A DNA stretch of 64,000 bases from Psychrobacter immobilis (GTDB lineage: Bacteria > Pseudomonadota > Gammaproteobacteria > Pseudomonadales > Moraxellaceae): positions 95,311 through 159,310 of the forward strand of contig NZ_CAJGZQ010000008.1 of NCBI RefSeq assembly GCF_904846185.1, given 5' to 3'. Below, piece after piece: positions 1-8,834 of the stretch. Each line of letters starts with the position of its first letter. Position 1 is the stretch's first letter. Under the pieces are notes generated by a model. It searched no databases and was not told the DNA's origin. It was given only the letters and a program-made list of their open reading frames with translations. Made by a program: the position numbers and the translations under genes.

Positions 1-1
1 A

Positions 2-469
2 GAGCGCTTGGCAGTAAAATTTGGAACGACGATTAATAGTAAAGGCTATAAAGTGCTGCCTGATTATGTACGTGTCATCCAAGGAGATGGCATTAGCCCA
101 CAAAGCTTAACTAAGATCATTGAGGTGATCATGAAAGCAGGCTTTAGCGCAGAGAATGTGACCTTTAGTATGGGCGGTGGTCTATTACAACAAGTCAACC
201 GCGATACCATGAGCTGGGCGATGAAAGCCAGTGCTATCTCTATCGATGGCACATGGACAGACATCTATAAAGACCCGATTACCAGCCGCTCTAAACGCTC
301 AAAGAAGGGACGTTTGGCGCTGGTCAAAAACAGCAATGGACAGCTAAAAACCATCAAGGCTGAAGACCTATCTGCAGACGCAGATAACCTACTGCGTGAT
401 ATTTATGTCGATGGTAAATTATTAATTGAAGACAATCTCACCACTATTCGGGAGCGTGCAGGATGGTAG
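2..469 (+). CDS. nadV: Nicotinamide phosphoribosyltransferase, 3' part
   Basis: C-terminal part of an NAMPT/NadV enzyme, which makes nicotinamide mononucleotide from nicotinamide and PRPP in NAD salvage. The reading frame is open to the left edge, so the gene starts outside the window; the TTG at position 8 is internal. Family motifs visible are LAVKFGTTINSKGYKVLP, then VIQGDGI, then SMGGGLLQQVNRDT, which belong to the phosphoribosyl-binding part of the type II phosphoribosyltransferase fold. The TAG stop lies 4 bases before the next gene, so the two are probably co-transcribed. Family assignment is confident; the full length cannot be judged. Confidence 0.9.
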   Translation, partial: ERLAVKFGTTINSKGYKVLPDYVRVIQGDGISPQSLTKIIEVIMKAGFSAENVTFSMGGGLLQQVNRDTMSWAMKASAISIDGTWTDIYKDPITSRSKRSKKGRLALVKNSNGQLKTIKAEDLSADADNLLRDIYVDGKLLIEDNLTTIRERAGW

Positions 470-473
470 CAAT

Positions 474-1322
474 ATGATAAATAGCAATAAAATCGCCTCG
501 GTGGCAAGAGATGTACTGCTTGCTCCTATTTATCTTTATCAAGGGCGCAAAATTAAGCGTGATACGGTACGTCTACCTGAGCCAAATGGTGAAAGGCACG
601 GGCAAGTTCAATTAAATGACGCGATTGAATCGCTAAAAGAAGCGCACAAGCGAACATTAAACCTAATGATCGTTGGCGATTCGGCGGCGGCTGGCGTCGG
701 TAGTGAGACGCAGCAAGAAGCGCTTGTCGGTAACTTAATTCCTGTTTTGACGCAGCAGTCTGCTATCCAAAATCAGTTTGATATACTGAACTGGTCATTG
801 CAAGCGACGACGGGGCATACCAGCTTTGATATCTTGCGTAGGCTTTATGTTCTACCCGCGCCTAGCCAGCCTGTTGATGTGATGGTGCTGAGTGTCGGCG
901 TCAACGACACCACCTCTAAAGTCTCTGTGGATAAATGGCAACAGCAAATTGAAAGTATTATCGCTATTGCTCAGCGTAAATTTGGCGTGCGAGAGTTGAT
1001 TTTTTTAAGCCTGCCGCCGATGGCACAGATGCCTGCGATACCTGCCCCGCTAAGTAACTTTGTGGGTGCTAAAGCCTCTATCCTTGATAAGACATTGCAG
1101 CAAGTTTGCGCCGCTCATGATAGTGTCACCTACATGGCCACTGACTTTCCACGAATGATAGCAGAGCATTCGAACGGTACTCCAATCGATATCAAAGTGA
1201 TGTTTGCCAGTGACGGTTTTCATCCTAGCAGCCTCATGTATGGCTATTGGGCGCAGCAATTGTCAGAGTTGATTATACAGTTACTGAATCCTTCCCCTTA
1301 CGATGGTGAGTTGACTGATTAA
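474..1322 (+). CDS. SGNH/GDSL hydrolase family protein
   Basis: Predicted serine esterase or lipase of the SGNH fold, 282 residues from the ATG at 474. Block I is IVGDSAAAGVG with nucleophile Ser near residue 70. A block III-like VGVND occurs mid-protein, and block V is DGFHPS near the C terminus, supplying Asp and His. The first 60 residues contain a short hydrophobic stretch (VLLAPIYLYQG) but no clear cleavable signal. An in-frame start at 426 overlaps nadV; I prefer 474 because it sits 4 bases after the nadV stop with a purine-rich AGGATGG just upstream. The substrate is unknown. A strong terminator follows, so nadV and this gene form the end of a transcription unit. Confidence 0.85.
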   Translation: MINSNKIASVARDVLLAPIYLYQGRKIKRDTVRLPEPNGERHGQVQLNDAIESLKEAHKRTLNLMIVGDSAAAGVGSETQQEALVGNLIPVLTQQSAIQNQFDILNWSLQATTGHTSFDILRRLYVLPAPSQPVDVMVLSVGVNDTTSKVSVDKWQQQIESIIAIAQRKFGVRELIFLSLPPMAQMPAIPAPLSNFVGAKASILDKTLQQVCAAHDSVTYMATDFPRMIAEHSNGTPIDIKVMFASDGFHPSSLMYGYWAQQLSELIIQLLNPSPYDGELTD

Positions 1323-1355
1323 AAACCATTGAGGCGTTACTTCTAAAAATCTAAA

Positions 1356-1390
1356 CAAAAAAAACCGCTGAATAGTCAGCGGTTTTTTTA
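1356..1390 (+). terminator. Rho-independent terminator after SGNH hydrolase gene
   Basis: A stem of AACCGCTGA and TCAGCGGTT around a 4-base loop (ATAG), preceded by an A-run and followed by a T-run. It lies between the plus-strand hydrolase gene and the convergent rpmE2 gene and may serve both strands. Confidence 0.85.
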
Positions 1391-1462
1391 TGTTCTTAAT
1401 ACTATAACTGTGCATGTTTGAAAAAACACATGCTCAAAATAATATCACGCAATACGTGTGAA

Positions 1463-1744
1463 TTATTCTGCAGCGTCAGTATCAGCAGCTTTCTTACGGC
1501 CACCAAATGCACCAAAGCGTTTGTTGAAGCTAGCAACACGACCTTCAGTAGAAGTTTTGCGTTGTTCGCCAGTATAGAATGGATGCGACGCACTTGAGAT
1601 ATCAAGTGGGTAGTATGGATATTCTGACCCTTCGTATTCACGAGTGGTTTTGGTTTTAACGGTTGAACGAGTTAAGAAAAAAACGTCAGCGTTAGTGTCA
1701 TGGAATAAAACTTCTTGGTAATTAGGATGGATATCTTTACGCAT
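1463..1744 (-). CDS. rpmE2: 50S ribosomal protein L31 type B
   Basis: Large-subunit protein bL31 of the zinc-independent type B, 93 residues. The family signature is an N-terminal [19 protein letters not shown] followed by a [12 protein letters not shown] segment and HPFYTGEQR. The CxxC zinc ligands of type A L31 are absent, as expected for a paralogue that replaces the zinc form when zinc is scarce. In other bacteria this class is commonly under Zur control; I could not identify a convincing Zur box upstream, so regulation is open. It stands alone with its own promoter region to the right. Confidence 0.93.
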   Translation of the reverse strand: MRKDIHPNYQEVLFHDTNADVFFLTRSTVKTKTTREYEGSEYPYYPLDISSASHPFYTGEQRKTSTEGRVASFNKRFGAFGGRKKAADTDAAE

Positions 1745-2211
1745 AATAAACTCTCTATGTCCGATGTATGTATAGCGCTCTTGAACACCATCTTAGACGA
1801 TGTGTCAAGCAAGTCATGACATACGTAACTGAGGCACTAAGGGACATTGATAAGTATGGCAGCTGCGTCACTGGCTTATTCCAGCACCCAACACCATTCC
1901 TCTGCTCACTTAGCCTTTCCCCAGCGGGAAAATCAAACCGCGATTTTAACGGTTTTTACCGCTAGACGCAAGCAGCAGTTGTGAGTGATATATGTGATAA
2001 GTTGTCACCAAAATCTCTATTTTGTTGAGAGGTATACGGTATGTAAGTATAATATTAAATTAGTTTAAATAATCAATAATTATTTTAAGTTTAGATTTAT
2101 TTAATAATTTATTTTTGATATTCGTCATTTGTCAATGATGATGGATACCGTCTGATGTCGCCTCATTAATCAAGCACCCACTATTTATAAACACTCAATA
2201 AGGACAATATA
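1745..2211. other. Intergenic region, no supported gene
   Basis: 467 bases between rpmE2 and the YceI gene. A 65-codon plus-strand open frame at 1768-1965 has no ribosome site and no recognisable protein. From about 2030 the sequence becomes strongly AT-rich, consistent with the promoter region of the YceI gene. Confidence 0.6.
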
Positions 2212-2835
2212 ATGATAAATACTGTTATGAAGAATAGCGCAAAAGCCCTGCTTATCAGCTCAGCACTGGCAGTCACCACTGTTGCAAGTGCGGCATTACC
2301 TAGTCAATGGCAATTAGACGACTCGCACACCCGTGTGGGATTTTCTGTCAATCATTTAGGATTTTCGACCACCATGGGTCATTTTAACGACGTCAAAGGG
2401 GTCGTTAATTACGATGTTAAAGCACCCAGTAAAACCAATATGAGCTTCACCATTGCAACCGATAGCATTGACACCAATTGGGATGCACGTGATGAGCATT
2501 TAAAAAAGGCTGAATTTTTTAACGTCGCCAAATATCCAACCATGACCTTTAAATCAACCAGCGTAAAATTTATAAATCCGCAACAAGCCAAGGTCACAGG
2601 TGACTTTACTATGTTAGGTCAAACCAAACCATTAACTTTGGATGTGACTTTGAATAAAATCGCCAATAGCCCTCTTACCAAAGAGCCCGTTATTGGCTTC
2701 CGTGCAACGGGTAATATTGATCGCGCAGCCTATGGTATGACAGCTTTCGCAGATGGTATTACCACCGATGTCCCGATCCAAATCGATGGTGAGTTGATAG
2801 AGAAAAAAGCGCAAACCAACAAAAAATCTAAATAA
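2212..2835 (+). CDS. YceI family periplasmic lipocalin-like protein
   Basis: Secreted protein of the YceI family, 207 residues. These form a lipocalin-like beta barrel that binds a polyisoprenoid or similar hydrophobic ligand in the periplasm. The N terminus has Lys residues, a hydrophobic core and a VASA cleavage site near residue 27. The mature start (SQWQLDDSHTRVGFSVNHLG) and later AEFFNVAKYPTMTFKST and TGDFTMLGQTKPLTLDV are typical of the family. AAGGACA upstream of ATG 2212 fixes the start. It is monocistronic: AT-rich DNA precedes it and a terminator follows. The physiological ligand is unknown. Confidence 0.9.
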   Translation: MINTVMKNSAKALLISSALAVTTVASAALPSQWQLDDSHTRVGFSVNHLGFSTTMGHFNDVKGVVNYDVKAPSKTNMSFTIATDSIDTNWDARDEHLKKAEFFNVAKYPTMTFKSTSVKFINPQQAKVTGDFTMLGQTKPLTLDVTLNKIANSPLTKEPVIGFRATGNIDRAAYGMTAFADGITTDVPIQIDGELIEKKAQTNKKSK

Positions 2836-2882
2836 GTCTAGTTTTTAGCCAAGCACAAATCGCTACTTCCTCTACATACTCT

Positions 2883-2915
2883 AAAAAAAGCAGCCATCAT
2901 AGTGGCTGCTTTTTT
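2883..2915 (+). terminator. Terminator after YceI gene
   Basis: Stem AAAAAAGCAGCCA / TGGCTGCTTTTTT with a 6-base loop and a T-run. The same arm sequence recurs in the terminator at 4182-4241. Confidence 0.88.
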
Positions 2916-3063
2916 GACAATAATGAATCAACTCACTCGACATTTATATATATTCAATAAATCACATAAATACTTTCCATTTGCTTGTTAACCTCAGTTT
3001 TTATTGTTATATTCATATATACGGATTTACGAATATAAAACATAACGCTGAGGGAGCAGAAAG

Positions 3064-4152
3064 ATGGATACAGTACAGGTAGACTTTGCCGAGATAAATA
3101 AAGACTGGGATAAAAACATCGCTGATTATCACTTTGATATTTATCACTTATCTGGTTGGATTGCTGCGTCAGCTATTGTGGATAAAGGCACTCCTCAAGG
3201 AGTGATTGCCACTTATAACAATAAAAAAATCTTTTTACCTCTCATTATAAGAGAACTCGACTCAGAGCATTGGGATGCGACTTCTACTTATGGTTACGGC
3301 GGTCCTGTCATGGACAAGTCTCTCACTGATGCCGAATTAGACATAATATTGGCAGAAGTAAGGGGCTTTCTCTTAGCAAAAGGCTGTGTGTCTTTATTCA
3401 TGCGACTGCATCCAATCATCAATAAAGAGTGGCTACCAACGGTCGGCAAAGCACTCACTCATGGATTGACATTGATGTCTGACTTGGGTAAATCTGAAGA
3501 GGAGCACTGGAGTGAGACTCAAAATCGTCATCGTAGAGGCATTAAAAAAGCCTTAAAAATGGATGTCGTGACAAAAATTGAGCGTTTAACCAGAGAGAAT
3601 GCAGTGATGTTTTCCAATATTTACAAAGAAACGATGGCGCAGGTGAAGGCAGATCAGTACTACTTCTTTGATGATGATTACTTTTTTAATCTGCTCGAAA
3701 ATTTGCAAGACAGAATACTACTGATAACTGCCTATCAGGATAATAAAGCGATTGGTTCTTCTATCTACACAATCTGTAAAGAATCGGGCATTATGCAATT
3801 TCATCTCGGAGGCACGCTCAACGCCTATACCCATCTACAACCTTCCAAACTTATTACCCATGTGGCTCGTGATTGGGGTCGAACCAATCATTATAAATTA
3901 CTACATCTTGGCGGCGGCGTAGGCTCTAATCTAGATTCTTTGTATGAGTATAAAAAGGGGTTTAGCTCACAAGAGTTATTATTCAAAACTTATAGACTCG
4001 TCGTTAATCCAGCAAAATACGCAGCATTAGTCGCTGATAGCTGGTTCACCGAAAATGATTTACGCTCCGACTTTTTCCCTTTATATAGAAAAGAGCTTAC
4101 TAAAGAAACTATCTTGGAGACTGAACAAGCTGAAGCTTTGGCAGATATTTGA
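3064..4152 (+). CDS. FemAB-like GNAT family acyltransferase
   Basis: 362-residue protein resembling FemAB/FemX-related GNAT proteins (Acetyltransf_6 type fold). Features seen: the N-terminal YHLSGWIAAS entry, the YGYGGPVM turn, an internal basic segment HRRGIKKALK, and the ligand-side segment IMQFHLGGTLNAYTHLQPSKLI followed by LLHLGGGVGS near residue 285. In this superfamily these elements belong to two tandem GNAT folds that transfer aminoacyl or acyl groups to peptidoglycan or polysaccharide. No signal peptide or membrane span is visible, so it should be cytosolic. It stands alone between two hairpin terminators; a well-placed GAGGGAG ribosome site precedes ATG 3064. The donor and acceptor cannot be told from sequence. 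Confidence 0.8.
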   Translation: MDTVQVDFAEINKDWDKNIADYHFDIYHLSGWIAASAIVDKGTPQGVIATYNNKKIFLPLIIRELDSEHWDATSTYGYGGPVMDKSLTDAELDIILAEVRGFLLAKGCVSLFMRLHPIINKEWLPTVGKALTHGLTLMSDLGKSEEEHWSETQNRHRRGIKKALKMDVVTKIERLTRENAVMFSNIYKETMAQVKADQYYFFDDDYFFNLLENLQDRILLITAYQDNKAIGSSIYTICKESGIMQFHLGGTLNAYTHLQPSKLITHVARDWGRTNHYKLLHLGGGVGSNLDSLYEYKKGFSSQELLFKTYRLVVNPAKYAALVADSWFTENDLRSDFFPLYRKELTKETILETEQAEALADI

Positions 4153-4181
4153 TCGCGTTATTTTACTATTTTAATCAGTCA

Positions 4182-4241
4182 AGACAATTAGCATCAAAAA
4201 AGCAGCCATCGTAATGGCTGCTTTTTTGATGCTAATTGTCT
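4182..4241. terminator. Long perfect hairpin, bidirectional terminator
   Basis: Two 28-base arms (4182-4209 and 4214-4241) are perfect reverse complements around the loop CGTA. The core AAAAAAGCAGCCAT / ATGGCTGCTTTTTT provides a T-run for both strands. It separates the plus-strand FemAB-like gene from the minus-strand lipoprotein gene. Confidence 0.92.
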
Positions 4242-4268
4242 TTCATTTCGGTAGACAATGGGCTTACT

Positions 4269-4703
4269 TTACTTGGTTTTGACGATGTGCCAAACGCCCA
4301 GTTTATTGTCGCCATCTTTATCGCCCACCTTTGTATCATTGGCATAGAAATATAACGGTTTACCATTTACCGCCCATTGATACTTGCCATCTTCGCGCTG
4401 AAACGCTGCAAACTGCCCTGAAGCTTTGGCATTACTCGGTGCCATAAATGCGGGCCAAGCAATTAGACAGGCACTACCACACTCTGATTTGTTCATCCCA
4501 TCTTTGTCAAAGGTATATAAGGTCATGTGATTGCTTGCATCGACTAACATGCCGTTTTTACTCGCGACTGGCGCGGTATTTTTATTGGTGGCTTGTACAT
4601 CATGCATGCCAGAATCATCATTGCCGAATACATTGTTTAACGTAGTACAACCAGTAAGCGTTAAAACACCGGTGAGAGCCGATAATATAAGCATACGTTT
4701 CAT
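4269..4703 (-). CDS. Secreted-repeat lipoprotein (COG4315-like)
   Basis: Predicted outer-surface or periplasmic lipoprotein of 144 residues. The start at 4703 follows AAGGAAG; a longer frame up to 4793 adds a His/Asn-rich leader with no ribosome site. The signal MKRMLILSALTGVLTLTGC has a lipobox with Cys19. The mature part carries two units of the uncharacterised secreted repeat: one with LYTFDKDG, then CGSACLIAWP (two Cys likely disulphide-bonded), and one with YQWAVNGKPLYFYANDTKVGDKDGD. The function of this family is not established. It ends at the shared terminator. Confidence 0.85.
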   Translation of the reverse strand: MKRMLILSALTGVLTLTGCTTLNNVFGNDDSGMHDVQATNKNTAPVASKNGMLVDASNHMTLYTFDKDGMNKSECGSACLIAWPAFMAPSNAKASGQFAAFQREDGKYQWAVNGKPLYFYANDTKVGDKDGDNKLGVWHIVKTK

Positions 4704-5206
4704 AATAACTTCCTTGTCATTTTGATTGTGATTGTGATTGTCATCATAAATTCTATTTGGATTTTTCTCATTGTCAGACGATTTAAACGGCAAAAAAACC
4801 TACCGCTGACTTTGAGCAGTTTTAATATAGCATATGCAACCGCGCAGTCGTTTCTATCCCTATATAAATTTACAAAAGCTTATGTATTTGCAAATTGGGT
4901 AAACTGGCATAGCCATTCATTGACAAAACTCACGTATCTACTTACGTATTTGCCATCATATTGGTTGTCATTTTTCGTAGAATACCCTATACACATTAAG
5001 AATTACTACACAATAACAAATATGACCGTTACGGCTTCATATGCATATTGAACTTGACGTCCTTTGCACGCATATCAATAGTTATAAACGGCTTGGAACA
5101 ACATCCATTAGGACAAAAATTTTAAAATAAGATTTTAGAATAGAACATTTAACAAATACGCCGAGCATGACCTGCTGTAACTGCTATTAAGGATATAACA
5201 ACGACA
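4704..5206. other. Intergenic region with short repeat
   Basis: 503 bases between divergent genes. A hexamer GATTGT is repeated three times at about 4724-4741, close upstream of the lipoprotein gene. A 109-codon plus-strand open frame at 4722-5051 has no ribosome site and a low-complexity, tyrosine- and leucine-rich translation, and I do not call it. The rest is AT-rich and probably holds two divergent promoters. Confidence 0.55.
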
Positions 5207-6823
5207 ATGACTCACTCTTTCATTAAAAACCCAGTGAAAAACCAAGCGCACTCTGCCAAACGTGTCGGCATTCTTGGTGGTGGTACGGCAGGAGCAACCA
5301 TTGCTATCCGCCTTGCGGCATTGGGGCTTGAAACTTATGTATTTGAAAAAAACAAATCGCTGATTGATGGTCCACCGATGTGTCACTTGCATGCTGGCGG
5401 CAATCTATACCGCGAAATTCCTGATGAAGATTGTGTGGCTCTCCTCAAACAATGTATCGATATATTGCGCCTTTATCCTTATACCATCGATGTTCGCCCA
5501 ACAGTATTTGCCGTACCAACTCGCGATGAAGGCTTGCCAGAAGACTTGCTACCACGTCTAGATATCTTGACTGATGCGTATCGTAAGCTTATCGCCGAAG
5601 ATGCTAATAACAAAGTGTTGGGCGAACCTGAAAACTATTATCAGCTTTATAGTCATGAGCAACTCATTGCGCTGTCAGAACGTGAACAAGTCACTGTGCC
5701 GCGGTCGATTGATGAATGGATGATACCAGTCGCTAAGTATTTGGACTTAAATAAAGTCAAGTTTCCACTGATTGTCGTGCAAGAGTACGGCTGGAATATT
5801 TTTCGCTTGGCGGCCTCTGCACAATTGGCCTTAGCAGATTATGAGCATGCTCACGTCTTTACCGATACACAGGTTAAGCAAGTCATGCCTGTTGATTGTG
5901 AAAACTGCTCAAACGCAGACCATCATGTCACTAAATGGCGTATTGATTATCAGCAAGCTGCTAGCTCTGCAACTAAGCTTACAATCGAATCTGAGACCAA
6001 AAGTACAACTGAATCTATCGAAGTGGATTACTTAATCAACGCTTGCGGTTTTCGTACGGGCGTCATCGACGATATGGTCGGGGTCAAAGTCACGCGTATG
6101 GTCGAGTTTAAATCTTCTTATATCACCCACTGGGATAATACTGGCGGACAGATACCAGAGATTATCGTTTATGGCAGTCGCGGCACACCTGAAGGCATGG
6201 CACAACTCACGCCTTACCCCAGTGGTTATTTTCAAATACATGGCATGAGCAAATTTATCACGCTATTCGATGATGGCTTGGTCGCCTCTAGCAAAGACAG
6301 CGCCCAACCTAAGCTGCCGCCGCAGTATGTGCACTATATCGAAGATGGCTGGGATAAAGCACCGTTACAAGCGCGTAGTCAGCAAGCGATTGATTATGTG
6401 GCGGAGTTTGTGCCGACCTTCCATAGCGCACGTACTGTCGGTAACGCGCTATATGGTGGGCAGCAAATTCCCGGTGAGGACGATACGCTGCGAGTGGCTG
6501 ATGTAAGCTTGTACTCTAATATTCGCTATGCTCGTGCGGAAAACGTCAAAGCATCATCAACTTTGATTGCTGCCGATCAAATCGTTGATGAATTGACTGA
6601 ACTTGGCTTAATCGATCATGACACGCCAGCCAACCGCAATCGTTATGCTCATAATTGGGCGTATTTGACAAAACACGATAGCATGGCGATTGATAAAGTC
6701 GCGCGTACACTGGCTGAGCAACGAGGCTTTCCATTAGCAATGGCTGATGTGAATCACGGTATTGGCGAGACAACTTTAAAGGGTTTCAACACGGCTAATG
6801 ATGCAGGTGCTACTGAGATATAA
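5207..6823 (+). CDS. FAD-dependent oxidoreductase
   Basis: 538-residue flavoprotein. A Rossmann FAD-binding motif GILGGGTAGATIAIRLA follows an 18-residue basic leader and ends with the acidic residue of YVFEKN. The GGGTAG form is seen in the tryptophan-halogenase-like and related monooxygenase groups, but the WxWxIP motif of halogenases is not visible, so halogenation is not supported. A second conserved block YLINACGFRTGVIDDM probably binds FAD. The C-terminal NVKASSTLIAADQIVDEL segment resembles the last FAD contact. The ATG at 5207 follows AAGGATAT at a good distance. The gene stands alone with its own terminator. The substrate is unknown. Confidence 0.75.
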   Translation: MTHSFIKNPVKNQAHSAKRVGILGGGTAGATIAIRLAALGLETYVFEKNKSLIDGPPMCHLHAGGNLYREIPDEDCVALLKQCIDILRLYPYTIDVRPTVFAVPTRDEGLPEDLLPRLDILTDAYRKLIAEDANNKVLGEPENYYQLYSHEQLIALSEREQVTVPRSIDEWMIPVAKYLDLNKVKFPLIVVQEYGWNIFRLAASAQLALADYEHAHVFTDTQVKQVMPVDCENCSNADHHVTKWRIDYQQAASSATKLTIESETKSTTESIEVDYLINACGFRTGVIDDMVGVKVTRMVEFKSSYITHWDNTGGQIPEIIVYGSRGTPEGMAQLTPYPSGYFQIHGMSKFITLFDDGLVASSKDSAQPKLPPQYVHYIEDGWDKAPLQARSQQAIDYVAEFVPTFHSARTVGNALYGGQQIPGEDDTLRVADVSLYSNIRYARAENVKASSTLIAADQIVDELTELGLIDHDTPANRNRYAHNWAYLTKHDSMAIDKVARTLAEQRGFPLAMADVNHGIGETTLKGFNTANDAGATEI

Positions 6824-6847
6824 AAAGCGTTCTATTAAAAATTGAAC

Positions 6848-6894
6848 AAAAAAAGGAGAGAATGGCTAACGATCAGCCCTTCTCTCCTTTTTTA
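6848..6894 (+). terminator. Terminator after FAD oxidoreductase gene
   Basis: Stem AAAAAAAGGAGAGAA paired with TTCTCTCCTTTTTT around a 17-base loop. Confidence 0.85.
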
Positions 6895-6961
6895 TAGATG
6901 AAAACATTTATATATAAAAGCATTTACAGATCAAAGCATTTATAAATAAGAATATGTACTC

Positions 6962-7639
6962 TTAATTACCAGCCATTTTTTCGGTATCGACTGCATCGTC
7001 TATTTTTACGACTGTTTTTAATAGCTCAATGGCTTCATTAATCGTGTTACATACCACCAAACGCTCCAAATCTTCTTGTTTCATAAAACCTTGGTCAGCC
7101 GTATATGTTAAGTGCTCGATCATACGATCATAGAAACCATTGATATTCAGAATAATCATCGGTTTTTCATGTTGATAGAGCTGACGCCACGTGGCGATTT
7201 CCATAATTTCTTCTAAGGTACCAAGCCCGCCCGGCAAGGTAATAAAAGCATCGGCATACTCCGCCATCACGGTTTTGCGAGTGTGCATGGTATCGGTTAA
7301 ATGCAGGCGAGTCAGCTGCTCATGAGCAATCTCATGTTTGAGCATAAAGGTTGGAATCACACCGACCGCTTGCGCGCCGCCTTGAATCACCTCATCTGCA
7401 ACGGCACCCATCAGCCCGATGCTCGCGCCGCCGTAGACCAAACCCATGCCATTGTCAGCAAGCGCACTACCCAACTCGCGGGCTGCCTGCTCATAGACTT
7501 CATTATTGCCCAAACGCGAACCACAATAAACCGCTACCAACGGCATCGTTAACGTTGATTTATCCACTGCTTTTTCAATATTGGTAATGTCTTGACTGGT
7601 AATGACTTCATAAGTGTCATTGTTAATTTTCATTTGCAT
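6962..7639 (-). CDS. LOG family / TIGR00730 Rossmann-fold protein
   Basis: 225-residue protein of the LOG (lonely guy) group, nucleoside 5'-monophosphate phosphoribohydrolases that release a base from a nucleotide. Diagnostic motifs are VYCGSRLGNNEVYEQAA at the start of the Rossmann fold, GLVYGGASIGLMGAVAD, and the catalytic PGGLGTLEEIMEIATW (PGGxGTxxE). An N-terminal extension of about 30 residues precedes the core. The start at 7639 is preceded by AAGGAAGC. In bacteria most members act on AMP or cytokinin-like nucleotides; the true substrate here is not known. It is monocistronic. Confidence 0.88.
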   Translation of the reverse strand: MQMKINNDTYEVITSQDITNIEKAVDKSTLTMPLVAVYCGSRLGNNEVYEQAARELGSALADNGMGLVYGGASIGLMGAVADEVIQGGAQAVGVIPTFMLKHEIAHEQLTRLHLTDTMHTRKTVMAEYADAFITLPGGLGTLEEIMEIATWRQLYQHEKPMIILNINGFYDRMIEHLTYTADQGFMKQEDLERLVVCNTINEAIELLKTVVKIDDAVDTEKMAGN

Positions 7640-7936
7640 ATAGCTTCCTTAATTTTTATATCGATTGTTTTTGTTAAATACTCGTTAAAACCCTAATGGA
7701 TAATACCACCCCAGATAAATAGCATAGAACTTGAAAGTCACAATTGAACGCCTTGCTTGCCAGCATTTATCTTAACATAAGCGATGCTATCAGGTGGCTA
7801 TCAGGTGGTTATCAGCTAATTTAAGCGGTTTATCACTACGTAATGACTACATTTTGAGAGCAGATTATTGATAAATAATTGCAAATAAATAGCCACTCCA
7901 CACCGCATAGAACCCTAACAATATGAAGGTTAAAGC

Positions 7937-8824
7937 ATGGAAAATAAACAGTGTCAGACGGATATTTACTCACTGAGCATCATGACTGAGCGCAATCAGG
8001 CACTGGCAGCGACTGTCTACCGTCCTAAAAATGAGGTAAAAAAAGCGGTTATGCTCGCGCCAGCAACGGGTATCAAGCGCCAGTTTTATCACAATTTTGC
8101 CACTCACTTAGCAGAAAATGGCTTTGGTGTACTAACCTTTGACAATGAAGGCATCGGTGAATCGCTGTCGTCTGCATTGGCTAAATGCGATGCATCGCTG
8201 ATTAGCTGGGGTCGCCATGATATGCCAGCCGTCCTTGATGCGTTGCAAGATGAATTTTCCGACGCCACTTATCATTTAATTGGTCATAGTGCAGGCGGTC
8301 AGCTGATTGGTTTGATGCCAAATTATAGTGCGCTCGCTTCAGTGTTAAATGTCGCCTGCTCATCAGGTCGTATTAAAAATATGAGCATGCCCTATAAACT
8401 CAAGGCGATGGGTTTTATGGATGCCTTTATTCCACTCGCCAATTTGACGTTAGGGTACACGCCGTCAGATAAAATTGGTATGGGCGAACCGCTACCACGG
8501 GGCGTGTCTCGGCAGTGGCGCGAATGGTGTAATGGCGCAGGCTATATCAAAACAGCCTTTGGCAAAAGTATACAAACGCACTTTTATGATGATATTACTA
8601 TGCCATCATTATGGCTGGGGTTTAGTGATGATGACATTGCCAATAGCAAAAATATGGATGATATGATTCGTGTTTTTACTAAAATGCCAGTTGAAAAGCA
8701 CTTTTTACATCCCAAAGACTTTGGTCTAAACAGCATCGGTCATATGCGCTATTTTAGTAGCAGAACCAACGCTAAAGCACCACAGCTGTGGCAAATGGCG
8801 ATTGATTGGCTAAAGAATCAATAG
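7937..8824 (+). CDS. Alpha/beta hydrolase (COG4757-like)
   Basis: 295-residue alpha/beta-fold hydrolase. The nucleophile elbow is LIGHSAGGQL with Ser as nucleophile. Family features are APATGIKRQFYHNFATHLAE near the oxyanion region and GVLTFDNEGIGES. A C-terminal GHMRYF probably supplies the catalytic His, with Asp from the GFSDDDIA strand. No signal peptide is present, so it acts in the cytosol. The stop is only 10 bases from the convergent exonuclease gene. The substrate is unknown; an esterase or lipase-like role is the safest reading. Confidence 0.83.
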   Translation: MENKQCQTDIYSLSIMTERNQALAATVYRPKNEVKKAVMLAPATGIKRQFYHNFATHLAENGFGVLTFDNEGIGESLSSALAKCDASLISWGRHDMPAVLDALQDEFSDATYHLIGHSAGGQLIGLMPNYSALASVLNVACSSGRIKNMSMPYKLKAMGFMDAFIPLANLTLGYTPSDKIGMGEPLPRGVSRQWREWCNGAGYIKTAFGKSIQTHFYDDITMPSLWLGFSDDDIANSKNMDDMIRVFTKMPVEKHFLHPKDFGLNSIGHMRYFSSRTNAKAPQLWQMAIDWLKNQ

Positions 8825-8834
8825 ACTTCAGAGC

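Noticed and set aside
1768..1965. 65-codon plus-strand open frame
   Set aside because: No ribosome site, no family resemblance, and overlaps the likely promoter regions of flanking genes.
4722..5051. 109-codon plus-strand open frame
   Set aside because: No ribosome site; translation is low-complexity Tyr/Leu-rich and begins inside the hexamer repeat; spacer DNA is a better reading.
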